Position numbers and translations under genes: made by a program. This document shows positions 7,694-15,911 of a stretch of DNA of 43,107 nucleotides, in pieces (position 1 is the stretch's first letter; the number at the start of each line of letters is the position of its first letter). The notes under the pieces are model-generated. The model did not search any database, was not told where the DNA came from, and worked only from the letters and a program-made list of their open reading frames with translations. Location: the NCBI GenBank assembly GCA_001795535.1, contig MGPK01000030.1, forward strand, positions 1-43,107, in the 5' to 3' direction. The DNA comes from Deltaproteobacteria bacterium GWA2_54_12. GTDB taxonomy: Bacteria; Desulfobacterota; GWC2-55-46.

Positions 7694-8614
7694 CTAAATC
7701 GTGGCGAGCTTCTCGAGGAGCGCGGGCATCGAAGACATGACATCCTTGTCCGACAGGGAATCCGTAAGCTCCCACCTGCCCGGCTTGTCGAGCACCTTTT
7801 GCGCAAGCTTATGGTTGAGCGAATGGCCCGACCTGTACGCGATGAGCTGGCCTATTACAGGCGCGCCCACGAGGGCAATATCGCCCATCATGTCAAGCAC
7901 CTTATGCCTTACGAACTCGTCAGGGTACCTGAGGCCGCCCTCGTTCAATATCTCCGTGTCGCTTATTACTATCGCGTTTTCAAGAGAGCCGCCCCTGGCA
8001 AGCCCGTTGGCCCTCAGGGTTTCGACATCTTTCAGAAAGCCGAATGTCCTGGCGCTTCCCAGCTCCTTTCTGAAGACATCCTGCGAAAAGAGCCTCGAGA
8101 AGGACTGCTTGTTGAGGAACGGATGCGCGAAATCTATGGAGTAGTCTATCGTGAACTCCATGTCGTCAGGGGGAAGAAGGAAGATGTATTTGTCGTCCTC
8201 TGAAACCCTTATCGGTTTCTTTATGACAAGATACTGCCTCAAGGCCGGAAGAGCCATGAGGCCTGAAGACTCTATCATGCCTATGAAGTCAACGGCGCTG
8301 CCGTCCATGATAGGCACTTCGGGGCCGTCGATCTCGACGATGGCGTTATCCACGCCCATGCCGTAGAAGGCGGCCATGAGATGCTCGATTGTGGAGACGG
8401 ACGCGCCCTTGACGCCTATGGTGGTCGCGTAGCTGGTGGAGATGACATTGGCTGAGACAGCCTTTATGCAGGGGCTCCCGGGCAGGTCTTTCCTGTAAAA
8501 CCTGATCCCGGTGTCGGGTCCCGACGGCGTTATCCTGACATTTACGGGGTGGCCGGTGTGAAGGCCTATCCCTGAGAACTCTATTTCGTCTTTCAAGGTG
8601 TGTTGCATCTTCAT
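7694..8614 (-). CDS. lpxC: UDP-3-O-acyl-N-acetylglucosamine deacetylase
   Basis: LpxC catalyses the committed deacetylation in lipid A synthesis in the cytosol. From the ATG at 8614 the protein has 306 residues (E. coli 305) and begins MKMQHTLKDEIEFSGIGLH, aligning with family N-termini. Zinc ligands are seen at His78 (STIEHLMAA), His237 and Asp241 (VRHKVLDMMGD), with catalytic His264 (SGHSLNHKL). An in-frame GTG at 8671 would add 19 unrelated residues and is less likely. A TATAAT lies just upstream of 8614 but without a good -35 box. Expression is more simply explained by readthrough from the consensus promoter before the DUF2905 gene. Confidence 0.95.
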   Translation of the reverse strand: MKMQHTLKDEIEFSGIGLHTGHPVNVRITPSGPDTGIRFYRKDLPGSPCIKAVSANVISTSYATTIGVKGASVSTIEHLMAAFYGMGVDNAIVEIDGPEVPIMDGSAVDFIGMIESSGLMALPALRQYLVIKKPIRVSEDDKYIFLLPPDDMEFTIDYSIDFAHPFLNKQSFSRLFSQDVFRKELGSARTFGFLKDVETLRANGLARGGSLENAIVISDTEILNEGGLRYPDEFVRHKVLDMMGDIALVGAPVIGQLIAYRSGHSLNHKLAQKVLDKPGRWELTDSLSDKDVMSSMPALLEKLATI

Positions 8615-8743
8615 GTCTGCATTATAAAGCAATAAATGTGCCATTAATAAATCCCCATTTAATTCAGACACTTGATTATCAAAGGCATCTTGAGAGTGTG
8701 TTATTATTGCAACTTCAGCCGCTGGATTCTCTTTTTTACAACA

Positions 8744-8959
8744 CTAGCGCCTTGTAAAAAAATAGAGTATCAGGCTCAAAATAACGCTGATTATTATGGA
8801 TGTGGCGAGCGGAAAATAGAAGACGAAGTTATCCCTTTTTATGTGGATATCTCCAGGGAGTTTGCCAAGATACGGTATTTTCGGGCCGTATGCGGCGAAA
8901 AGGCCGATTACAATTATGATTATGCCGATGATTACAAGAGACTTTCCAAGCCCCGGCAT
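8744..8959 (-). CDS. DUF2905 small membrane protein
   Basis: A 71-residue protein with two hydrophobic helices (about 4-20 and 48-66) separated by the conserved segment PKIPYLGKLPGDIHI. This pattern is the DUF2905 family, of unknown function. The start is taken at ATG 8959: GAGG lies 6 nt upstream and the predicted transcription start is near 8974, which excludes the ATG at 8980. It is the first gene after the head-tail cluster and is co-transcribed with lpxC. Confidence 0.88.
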   Translation of the reverse strand: MPGLGKSLVIIGIIIIVIGLFAAYGPKIPYLGKLPGDIHIKRDNFVFYFPLATSIIISVILSLILYFFTRR

Positions 8960-8980
8960 CACTACCTCGCTATCATACAT

Positions 8981-9009
8981 ATTATAGGCAGGCTGCCGGG
9001 GGGTGTCAA
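8981..9009 (-). promoter_or_regulatory. Perfect-consensus sigma70 promoter before DUF2905-lpxC
   Basis: On the minus strand TTGACA (9004-9009), a 17-nt spacer and TATAAT (8981-8986) match consensus at all 12 positions. Transcription should begin near 8974, 15 nt before the DUF2905 start codon. It starts 24 nt downstream of the holin stop codon, at the boundary between the head-tail cluster and the housekeeping genes. No terminator is seen between holin and promoter. Confidence 0.9.
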
Positions 9010-9033
9010 ACAGGAAAGTTGTTTTTTGAGGAG

Positions 9034-9474
9034 TTACGGCTTGCCAGCCCTTTTCCAGACCGTCTCAGCGGTTTTTTCAAGGGACCTGCCGCCGAAATAA
9101 AAGATTATGACTGTCTTCATGATCTCGCTATGTACTTCAGAGAGCGAGAACTCCCCGAAACCCAGATAAGGAGCCAGTACAGTCCAGACAAACAGGGAGA
9201 GCGCGGCGTAAGACCATATCGGCCTATGGGTGACGGTCAGGACCCTGGTCCAGGAAGGAGCCTGGGGCCAGGCCTCTTTTTCCGCGAGGGCGCGGGCGCT
9301 CTGTGAATCAACTGATGCTGCCTTGTACTCCTCGCTTGCGATACGCCGGGCCTCGAGCTTGAGCTCCTCCCTTTCCTTTTCACCAAGCGAAGTCGGAAGG
9401 AACCTGTCGGTAAGCCTGTCCACTACCTTGCCTACCGTGCTATCCAGTATGTCGGTTATTATCGGAGTTCCCAT
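9034..9474 (-). CDS. Holin, 3-TM GTA-type
   Basis: A 146-residue protein. The N-terminal half is amphipathic and charged (EKEREELKLEARRIASEEYK); the C-terminal half has hydrophobic segments at about 82-102 and 112-132 and an aromatic-rich segment at TVTHRPIWSYAALSLFVW. This layout matches the 3TM holin family often found in gene transfer agents and prophages. It would permeabilise the inner membrane for endolysin release. ATG 9474 with GAGG 5 nt upstream is preferred over the GTG at 9480. It is the last gene of the cluster. Confidence 0.75.
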   Translation of the reverse strand: MGTPIITDILDSTVGKVVDRLTDRFLPTSLGEKEREELKLEARRIASEEYKAASVDSQSARALAEKEAWPQAPSWTRVLTVTHRPIWSYAALSLFVWTVLAPYLGFGEFSLSEVHSEIMKTVIIFYFGGRSLEKTAETVWKRAGKP

Positions 9475-9481
9475 AGTCACC

Positions 9482-9661
9482 TCAAAGCCCCATATTCCTC
9501 AGTTCGTCTGAGATATCAAGAACGCGGTTTGAAGCGTCCTCAAGGGCTCCTTCCTCAATACAGGAGATAACGGACTGGAGCCCACCGCGGAGCTTATGCT
9601 GGAGATGTCGCCTCGCGTTTTCCGAGAGGTTTTTTATTTCCGTGACGGCGTTGTCCTCCAT
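9482..9661 (-). CDS. Small hypothetical protein of the lysis module (59 aa)
   Basis: An open frame from ATG 9661 to TGA 9482 encodes 59 residues beginning MEDNAVTEIKNLSENARRH and ending DELRNMGL. GGGAG lies 7 nt upstream. It fills the 190-nt space between endolysin and holin with almost no gap. It is mostly helical with no membrane segment or signal peptide. Position suggests a lysis-associated or regulatory role, but no family is recognised. Confidence 0.7.
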   Translation of the reverse strand: MEDNAVTEIKNLSENARRHLQHKLRGGLQSVISCIEEGALEDASNRVLDISDELRNMGL

Positions 9662-9664
9662 GTA

Positions 9665-10024
9665 TCACTCCCTGTATTCGAAATGGTTCGCGTCCCAGCC
9701 TGTTTTTGTCGCGTAATCCTGAGGCTCTACTCCAAACCTGCCGCCCCACCTGCCGCCAAGGGCTTCCCATTTTTCGCCAAGGGGCCTGTACAGGCTCCCG
9801 TCGGTCAGATATTTGCCGTCTTTAAACAGGTTGAAGTCCACCGCGAGCCTGTCCATGTGAGGAGAGTTCATGGTGCGGCTCTTGCCGGAGCGCACATAGA
9901 GCTTCTGCTGCTCTTCTGTCCTGAATGCTTCGCCGAAGCTCAGCTCATAGCCGCCGGCGTACGCCTGCCTTATACGCTCAGCCACCATCAAAGGGAACCT
10001 TCTCTGCATTTCCGAAAGCTTCAA
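9665..10024 (-). CDS. Endolysin, M15 family L,D/D,D-peptidase
   Basis: A 119-residue single-domain peptidase that would cut peptidoglycan cross-bridges or stem peptides. Zinc ligands fit the M15 pattern: His56 and Asp63 in SPHMDRLAVDFN and His114 in GWDANHFEYR. ELSFGEAFRTEEQQKLY is the typical M15 N-terminal strand. No signal peptide is present, so export would depend on the holin. The start is a TTG at 10024 with GGAGG 8 nt upstream; the nearby ATG is out of frame. Confidence 0.88.
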   Translation of the reverse strand: MKLSEMQRRFPLMVAERIRQAYAGGYELSFGEAFRTEEQQKLYVRSGKSRTMNSPHMDRLAVDFNLFKDGKYLTDGSLYRPLGEKWEALGGRWGGRFGVEPQDYATKTGWDANHFEYRE

Positions 10025-10036
10025 CGCACATCCCTC

Positions 10037-10264
10037 CTATTTGAGCGCCAGATGGCTGGCCAGATAAACATAAGCGTCCTTCAAGACCCAGAGCATCACC
10101 GCCCCGCATATCCACAGGAAAGTCCTCACGGCGTTTCTCTTGGTCCTCAGGAGGTCCTTTACCGCCTCCTGCTCAGCTGGAGAAAAGGCGCACGCGCCTA
10201 ACCTCGCTGCCAGCTTCTCGGCAATAAGCTCCGCGACCCGTTCCGTCTCTTTGACCTCCGGCAT
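10037..10264 (-). CDS. Small membrane protein of the lysis/tail region
   Basis: A 75-residue protein with a charged helical N-terminal region (KETERVAELIAEKLAARL) and one hydrophobic helix at about 50-68 (FLWICGAVMLWVLKDAYVYLA). It lies 12 nt upstream of the endolysin. A membrane-anchored accessory lysis or holin-regulating role is possible from position. No family is recognised. Confidence 0.65.
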   Translation of the reverse strand: MPEVKETERVAELIAEKLAARLGACAFSPAEQEAVKDLLRTKRNAVRTFLWICGAVMLWVLKDAYVYLASHLALK

Positions 10265-10267
10265 AGC

Positions 10268-10597
10268 CTACGCCTTTCTCCTTATGCCTTTAAAACTCAC
10301 GCCCCACTGGGCGACAACAGAGGCAAGGTCCACTTCGAAATTATCCATTACGAATCTGGTCCTGTCCGTCTCCTCGACTCTGAGCTGGCCGGTAACAGGG
10401 TCTATGACGGCCCTCGGACCGCTCCCGCTTTCAATCTCCACTGCCGTAAGCGTGTCAATATTGAGCCTCGCGTGCGTCAACCCCTGCGGTATGCCGGTGA
10501 ATGTGAGCATCGCCTCAGCCTGCCCGGCAGGGAGCGTATCCGCGCAGTAGCAGGCCATTATGTTTCCGGCATCATCGTGAAGGACTTCTATATACAT
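10268..10597 (-). CDS. Hypothetical phage-like protein (109 aa)
   Basis: Start ATG 10597 is chosen because GGAGG lies 7 nt upstream; an in-frame upstream start at 10639 would run into the preceding gene. The protein begins MYIEVLHDDAGNIMACYCAD, has a beta-rich composition and ends FKGIRRKA. MACYCADTLPAGQAEAML resembles small accessory proteins near tail fibres, but no function can be assigned. The stop is 3 nt from the next start. Confidence 0.65.
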   Translation of the reverse strand: MYIEVLHDDAGNIMACYCADTLPAGQAEAMLTFTGIPQGLTHARLNIDTLTAVEIESGSGPRAVIDPVTGQLRVEETDRTRFVMDNFEVDLASVVAQWGVSFKGIRRKA

Positions 10598-10608
10598 ATT
10601 TTCGCCTC

Positions 10609-11061
10609 CTAATTGGTGTGGTAATCCCAGTAAACGCAAAAGTATTCGCTGTTATCCAGCTGCGCCTGTACGCTCACTTCCCAGACCTCGCCCGTGGTGG
10701 ACAGGAGCTGGCGCGTCTGGAGGAGCAGCTGGACGGCATATATGGACCCTGTCTTGTTAAGGCTCGGCAGATGTGAGTATCTGGCCACCGGGATATAATA
10801 GCTGCCGCCTGTTGAAGCCCCGAAGCTTCCCCTCGCGAGTTTCAGCTTGGCGATCGAAACTACGGAATCGGCGAGCACAACGCTCTTGCTGTTTATGCCG
10901 TCATGGTCGTGGTCCACTGCCGGGGTGAAACTGTCCCCAAGCCACTCTTTGAGATGTACCAGGTTCTGCCTGACTCCCTCCATGAGGGTCGTATCGATCG
11001 GGCTTTCCGCATCAGTCTGCGCTGAAGTAATCGCGTTCCATGAAAATGTTGGCGCTGCCAT
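10609..11061 (-). CDS. Putative tail-fibre-associated structural protein (150 aa)
   Basis: The protein begins MAAPTFSWNAITSAQTD and contains VDHDHDGINSKSV (about 69-81), a motif recurrent in phage tail-fibre and virion-surface proteins. The C-terminal half is beta-rich (SIYAVQLLLQTRQLLS, EVWEVSVQAQLDNSEYF). AAGGAGA precedes ATG 11061. It follows the 572-residue tail protein by 9 nt. The role is inferred from motif and position. Confidence 0.6.
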   Translation of the reverse strand: MAAPTFSWNAITSAQTDAESPIDTTLMEGVRQNLVHLKEWLGDSFTPAVDHDHDGINSKSVVLADSVVSIAKLKLARGSFGASTGGSYYIPVARYSHLPSLNKTGSIYAVQLLLQTRQLLSTTGEVWEVSVQAQLDNSEYFCVYWDYHTN

Positions 11062-11070
11062 AAACTCTCC

Positions 11071-12789
11071 TTACCAGATATGATATCCGTCCACCCCGCC
11101 AGTGAGGTTGGAGGCGTTCCCCAGGTACCCGTATGCCCTCTGGGCCGATGAAGCGCCCTCGTAATCAGGCAGCCCGGCAGGGGCTATGAAGCCGTACCGC
11201 CTTGACATCTTTGTCTCGACGCCCTCCACCGAGACCCTGCCTGAAGCGAAATCCGGCCTGACGCTCGTCAGCATGACCCTGTTTCTAAACCAGCTTGCCG
11301 CGCCCTTGCCGCACGCCTCGTCGGTTGTGAGGTCTTTCAAGTCCGCGGGCTTCATGAAACTTGAAGCAGAGGCCATGCAGTTTATATCCACATCGAAGCT
11401 CATCGTCGCCACAGGGTCTCTGTACCGGTTGAGAAGCTTTCCCGCAAGCGTTGAGGCATGGTTGGCGCCCCCTATCGCGCTTATTTCCACTGTTGAAGCC
11501 GCATTTGCAGCCGGAAGAGTGGCGACGCTCACAAGCACCCTCACGAACCTGTTTTTATCGGCGTCAAAGACCTGATATTTACCGTCGCGCGTAAGCTTCA
11601 CGGACTCTCCAGCCGTCCCTCCAGGTGAAGTCCATGTCAATGATGAGGAGGCCTTGACGAACGATAACTGCCCTGTCCCCTCCCCGTTCGCCCTTGACGC
11701 GTGATAGACCTTGATCCCGCCCAGACCCGGCTCTTCCATGAATGTATGCGACCTTATCCACTTGCTCTTTATTGTCCTGGTCGAGGTCTCTTTCCACTGG
11801 GAAGCGCTCTGGGAGGCGGCGTCAGCAGCTATGACCGCTGACTCATAGTTCCCTTCCCTGTCTCCGCCTGACTCGTCGTAATCGTAGTAGACAACCACCC
11901 TGTTGCAGAAGCCGTCCCTGTAGCCTGACTTTACGGCGAAGGAGTCCTTCAAAAAGGTCCTGTCCGTCCATTCATCGACCGCCTGCCCTGGCACTGGCGG
12001 GGCAAAGACCTTGAACCCGATTTTTTCGCCATCATGTACGATGAAGGAATTAGATTCCACCTGGAGTTCGTTAAGGAACTGGTTTGCCTCCAGCGGTTCC
12101 GTAAGTATCCTGTCAAACTTCCACGCTCCGAGCCATCTGTCCCTTTCCAAGGCAAAGACCTCGAGGTCGACCAGAGAAGCGTCTACGCCGAGCCTGGAGA
12201 CGATGATGTCAGCCATGATGTCCGCAGGGTTCATCGCCCTGTATTCTATGAAAGCGGTCCTCGACTCGGTTTCAGCCGGGATCCTGGCGGACGCTTCTTT
12301 TAAATCATCGGCAATTACGACCGTGAGCTCATCGCCTCTTCTGGACCAGTCAAGGACCTTGCCGGTAAATGTCGGGGCGTAATCGACCCAGGTGAAACCA
12401 TGAGCTATGAAACCGTCCTTGCGCTTGACGCGCCTGTTCTTCAGGTACTCGTCGCTTACAAGCGCCGTGAAATTTTCCTTTCCGGTGATCACGACAGTAA
12501 ACTGCCCTCTCGTGGTATAACCTGAGCGCACATCTATCCTGTTCTGAAGCGAAGAGACTGTCTTGAGCGCCGGGATCACAAACGGGAGCTCGTCGCTCCC
12601 TGCCGGGCGCAAGTAGCCATCAGCGCAATAAGCCCCATCAGCCCTGAAGAGGGTCGGCGGCAGCGCGTTCCTTCCATGAAAGCCGAACCTTACGGGCCCG
12701 TTGTCCAGTTCGAACTCGACAACGACATTGGAAGTATTTGAGCATCTCCCGAGTTCTTCCAGGAATCTGCGGCTAAGAACCATCCCCAT
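11071..12789 (-). CDS. Putative tail hub/tip protein (572 aa)
   Basis: A large beta-rich protein beginning MGMVLSRRFLEELGRCSNT with AAGGAG 9 nt upstream. It has mixed beta strands throughout, a central FVIPALKTVSSLQNRIDVRSG segment, and ends GYLGNASNLTGGVDGYHIW. No enzymatic motif is seen. Size and position (after tape measure, Dit-like and spike genes, before lysis) suit a baseplate hub or tip protein. The exact family is not recognised, so the role is inferred from context. Confidence 0.6.
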   Translation of the reverse strand: MGMVLSRRFLEELGRCSNTSNVVVEFELDNGPVRFGFHGRNALPPTLFRADGAYCADGYLRPAGSDELPFVIPALKTVSSLQNRIDVRSGYTTRGQFTVVITGKENFTALVSDEYLKNRRVKRKDGFIAHGFTWVDYAPTFTGKVLDWSRRGDELTVVIADDLKEASARIPAETESRTAFIEYRAMNPADIMADIIVSRLGVDASLVDLEVFALERDRWLGAWKFDRILTEPLEANQFLNELQVESNSFIVHDGEKIGFKVFAPPVPGQAVDEWTDRTFLKDSFAVKSGYRDGFCNRVVVYYDYDESGGDREGNYESAVIAADAASQSASQWKETSTRTIKSKWIRSHTFMEEPGLGGIKVYHASRANGEGTGQLSFVKASSSLTWTSPGGTAGESVKLTRDGKYQVFDADKNRFVRVLVSVATLPAANAASTVEISAIGGANHASTLAGKLLNRYRDPVATMSFDVDINCMASASSFMKPADLKDLTTDEACGKGAASWFRNRVMLTSVRPDFASGRVSVEGVETKMSRRYGFIAPAGLPDYEGASSAQRAYGYLGNASNLTGGVDGYHIW

Positions 12790-12855
12790 CGAATCACGCT
12801 CCTTTTGATGACCAGCCTTGCGATCTTTTCGCGGGCGTCATGTCGCTGCGCTTTA

Positions 12856-14268
12856 TCATGGCGTATTATCGTGGACCTGGAAGTACCAGTCCGTCCCGTC
12901 AAAGACCCCGGTCATCACATCGCCGATTGCCCCCACAAAGTCCGCACCGCCATTACCATTGAGGTTCGTTCCGGTAAAATCGATGGTGGTGTTGCTGTCA
13001 ACGAAGAGTATGGTTATCTCCTGTCCGGCTACCCCATCATCAAACGCAGTAATGGTCGTTGGATTTACCGATTGAGTCTTGAAGGACTGCCTTTTTCCGC
13101 CAACCGCGACCGAAGGCGTGGCGTCGTCCAGGTCCAGGTTCGGCATTCTGGGGTCGATGGTGCTGGCCGCCACGATGGTATCGTAGGCCGTGTCCTCGAC
13201 ATTGTAAGTCCCAAGTTCCACGCGCTTTGTATTGACAATACAAAAGGCCGTATGCCCTCCAGCGTCGTCACCTGCGAACCTGAGCTTATCCATACTGAGG
13301 CCGTCCACCTGGTCTGTATAAACAGCAACGGTGTTCTCGTACATCGTAAGGTCTTCGAGTCTTATATTGTGGATATTGTATGGCGTTGCGGTAGTAACCC
13401 TCACGCCGTTAACTGATGTGTTTTCTATAAGGGTATTTTCAATTCTCACGCTCCTGTAGAAATCCTGTACCCTTATCCCATAATCATGGTTGCCAGCCGC
13501 ACACTGTCTTATTGTGAACTGGTCGCCCCTGTTGCCCATGGCCGCCAGCAGAAAACCCGTCCCACTGTACTGGGCAAGGCAGTTGTCATAGGTGATGTGC
13601 GTTGTATGGACAGGGTCTGCGGTCGTGGCCCCTAATTTGAAGCAGGCTTCGCCCTTCTTTCCGGCTCCGGCAGAGCCCATACGAATGTAGCAGTCCCTTA
13701 TGGCCATCTGATATGCGTGGTTGAGCCACAGGCCGACAGCCGCGGAGTTGTAAAAGCCATACATGGTAACCCGCTCAAAGAGCCACTGGGTTATGAACTC
13801 GGCGTAGATGCCGCCGAGGGCCGTCGTGGAGTTGTTGCCGTCTATTGAAAGATCAGTTATCGATGAGTACGGGAGCCAACCGCCGCTTGCCCCGTCCGAG
13901 CTGTTGATGAGCCAGTTTGTCGAGCTGACGGGTATCTTCAGAATGGTATTGGCCCGGCCCGCGCCCCTGATATTGCGATATCCCCGCACATTCAGGTTCT
14001 CACAGAGCCATATCCCGGCAGGAATGAATATCCTCTTGCCCGCGGTTATGCAGGCTTGTATCTCAGTTGAGTAATCAACCGAGCCGTTGGTTACAAAACC
14101 AACAGGTAAGAACTCGCGCAGGTCAAGCTCCTTGTAACCAGTCAGGTTATACTTGTGCGTCCCGTCGTTGTTGTGCTCGACAAGGGAAAGACGGTTGAGC
14201 GTATCAGCCTTTACAGGATGCCCGGTCCCTACCATCTCTTCGCTGAATTGTATACGCAGGTCTGCCAT
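12856..14268 (-). CDS. Beta-helix tailspike-like protein (470 aa)
   Basis: The N-terminal 35 residues end in VEHNNDGTHKYNLTGY, a head-domain motif of phage tail proteins. Residues about 50-380 look like a right-handed parallel beta-helix: RIFIPAGIWLCENLNVRGYR followed by repeated short strands with aligned Asn, Ile and Gly (SVRIENTLIENTSVNGVRV). Such folds bind or cleave surface polysaccharide in tailspikes and pectate-lyase-like enzymes. Catalytic residues cannot be assigned by eye. The C-terminal part (FKTQSVNPTTITAFDDG) is a separate beta module. GAGGAG precedes ATG 14268. Confidence 0.75.
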   Translation of the reverse strand: MADLRIQFSEEMVGTGHPVKADTLNRLSLVEHNNDGTHKYNLTGYKELDLREFLPVGFVTNGSVDYSTEIQACITAGKRIFIPAGIWLCENLNVRGYRNIRGAGRANTILKIPVSSTNWLINSSDGASGGWLPYSSITDLSIDGNNSTTALGGIYAEFITQWLFERVTMYGFYNSAAVGLWLNHAYQMAIRDCYIRMGSAGAGKKGEACFKLGATTADPVHTTHITYDNCLAQYSGTGFLLAAMGNRGDQFTIRQCAAGNHDYGIRVQDFYRSVRIENTLIENTSVNGVRVTTATPYNIHNIRLEDLTMYENTVAVYTDQVDGLSMDKLRFAGDDAGGHTAFCIVNTKRVELGTYNVEDTAYDTIVAASTIDPRMPNLDLDDATPSVAVGGKRQSFKTQSVNPTTITAFDDGVAGQEITILFVDSNTTIDFTGTNLNGNGGADFVGAIGDVMTGVFDGTDWYFQVHDNTP

Positions 14269-14280
14269 GTTGACTCCTCT

Positions 14281-15054
14281 TTATTCCTTCCGGCCTGTAA
14301 GCGCTATCACGATATCCCTGGCGGCCCCTCCAGATTTGAGCGGGTTTGAAAACCTCGGCTCTGGCCTCATCAGAAAGACATCCTCAGGGTGCCCTGAATT
14401 CTCCCACGCCACAAAAAAATTCCTTGTGCCGCTGCCTTCCCACCATTCCTTGACCTTCCCGTAAAGCGCAGCGTCCGCGTCGTCGAACCTTATTGTCATG
14501 GACCTTTCGATATACTTAGCGTGAGCGCCGGCGAGATATCCGCCATTGCTCAGATTGACCACGGCCTTGACCTCCTGCTCGTTCGGGTCGAATGACGCGC
14601 TAGCGTAATCGAGCTCTGTCCTTAATCCCCATGCCGCTATATAGATAAACGGGGCTATGACCGTGCCTTCAAGCGCAAGCCGCCAGTACCTGTAAGCCCC
14701 GGGGCTCGTGAACTCTTTTACGAAAGCCCTGTCAGAGGCAGGGATGAATGGCGTGAAGGCATCAAGGTACGATTCTCCATCGTTTGAATACTGGAGTTTG
14801 ACGAGCGCGTTGATGGAAGCAAAGTTATGTCCTGAAACCGCGAGATAGTCCGCCTCATGGGAGTTTCCTTCACCGGAGTCGTGCGTTATGTAATGCGGCC
14901 CCATTCCCAAGGCTGCCTGCCACAGGTTCGTCTCGAGCATGTTGCAGATATTCGCTACGCTCGTGCGCTCGAAAGTCGAGCTCGCTTCAAGCGCGGAGCC
15001 CTGGGAGCCTGAAAACGACTTCCAATAGAATTTTATTTTTGCCCAGTCTGCCAT
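14281..15054 (-). CDS. Putative distal tail or tail-tip protein with discoidin-like domain (257 aa)
   Basis: Residues about 50-140 resemble a galactose-binding/F5-8C fold: ADYLAVSGHNFASINALVKL, QYSNDGESYLD and PGAYRYWRLALEG are characteristic strands. The C-terminal part (KYIERSMTIRFDDADAALYG, RNFFVAWENSGHPEDVF) resembles tail-tip proteins. It lies directly after the tape measure gene, where siphophages encode the distal tail protein. The function is inferred from position plus this fold. Confidence 0.6.
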   Translation of the reverse strand: MADWAKIKFYWKSFSGSQGSALEASSTFERTSVANICNMLETNLWQAALGMGPHYITHDSGEGNSHEADYLAVSGHNFASINALVKLQYSNDGESYLDAFTPFIPASDRAFVKEFTSPGAYRYWRLALEGTVIAPFIYIAAWGLRTELDYASASFDPNEQEVKAVVNLSNGGYLAGAHAKYIERSMTIRFDDADAALYGKVKEWWEGSGTRNFFVAWENSGHPEDVFLMRPEPRFSNPLKSGGAARDIVIALTGRKE

Positions 15055-15065
15055 TACCTGCCTCG

Positions 15066-15911
15066 CTAAGCCATTTTTGTTATGTTCACGGCGATGTTCC
15101 TGTCACCGACTTCCCTCAAGGCCGGCACGATGTTGTCTTCCACGATCTTCTGCCAGTTCTGCTCAGAAAGAGGGTTGTATATCTGCACCGTTATGGACTG
15201 CGAAGGCCTTGCGTCCTCGACCCTTGTAGGCACCGGGTACGCGCCTGGCGAGCCACCCGAGTATTGCGGGTTCGCCCTTCCTCCTGAATCTATGGAGCTG
15301 GTCGCGCCCTCCGGCCTCGTATTCCTTATCTGCTCCACCCTCGCTAGTCCTGCCGCGATGGCGGCAGCTGCGGCTGCCGCGCCAAGGGCTGGGCCCACGA
15401 CCGGTATCGGGGCGAGAGATGCGAAAGCGCCCTGCGCTGCTCTGTAGGTCTGTATCACGGTCTCTGCCACGGCAAAGGCTTTCATGGATTCGAACATGGC
15501 CCTGTGCCTGCTTCCGGTCGCGATGAAAAGGTTCTGGAGCGTGTTTGACATAAGAGAGGCTCCTGCTTCCGCGTACCCGGCCCTCTTTGCCCAGCTGGCC
15601 TTCTCGAGTTCATCGAGTTCCGCGATGCGCGCCTCCTCAAACGCCCTCTCCTGAGCGGCGTGCCTTGACCGCTCATCCATATAAAGGGCTTGCCCATCCC
15701 TGAGCTTGGCGACCCTGTTACTGCCGCCTGTGTCGGTTGCGGCAAAGGCAAGCCTTTCAATGTCCTTCTTCATTTCATTGAAGGCCCGGCTCACGCTGGT
15801 CGTATATTTAGCAGTAGAAGCTATCGACAGAGAGCTCAGCCTCTGCAAACCCTCTTCCGCCGCCGCTGCCGCGCTTCTGGCCCTGCCTTCGTACATATCC
15901 CGTTCAGCCAT
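15066..15911 (-). CDS. Short tail tape measure protein (281 aa)
   Basis: Tape measure proteins set tail length and line the tail tube. Residues 1-130 are helical and charged. Residues about 160-200 contain AFASLAPIPVVGPALGAAAA, a hydrophobic Ala/Gly segment typical of tape measure C-termini, followed by LARVEQIRNTRPEGA. At 281 residues it is far shorter than most phage tape measures and close to those of gene transfer agents. The start ATG overlaps the stop of the frameshifted tail chaperone. GGGGAG precedes it. Confidence 0.75.
   Translation of the reverse strand: MAERDMYEGRARSAAAAAEEGLQRLSSLSIASTAKYTTSVSRAFNEMKKDIERLAFAATDTGGSNRVAKLRDGQALYMDERSRHAAQERAFEEARIAELDELEKASWAKRAGYAEAGASLMSNTLQNLFIATGSRHRAMFESMKAFAVAETVIQTYRAAQGAFASLAPIPVVGPALGAAAAAAAIAAGLARVEQIRNTRPEGATSSIDSGGRANPQYSGGSPGAYPVPTRVEDARPSQSITVQIYNPLSEQNWQKIVEDNIVPALREVGDRNIAVNITKMA

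Noticed and set aside
12690-12902. A 70-residue minus-strand ORF between spike and hub genes
   Set aside because: It overlaps two clear genes, has odd composition (many Arg, His, Trp) and no ribosome site; a 21-codon ORF in the same gap is also too short to support.
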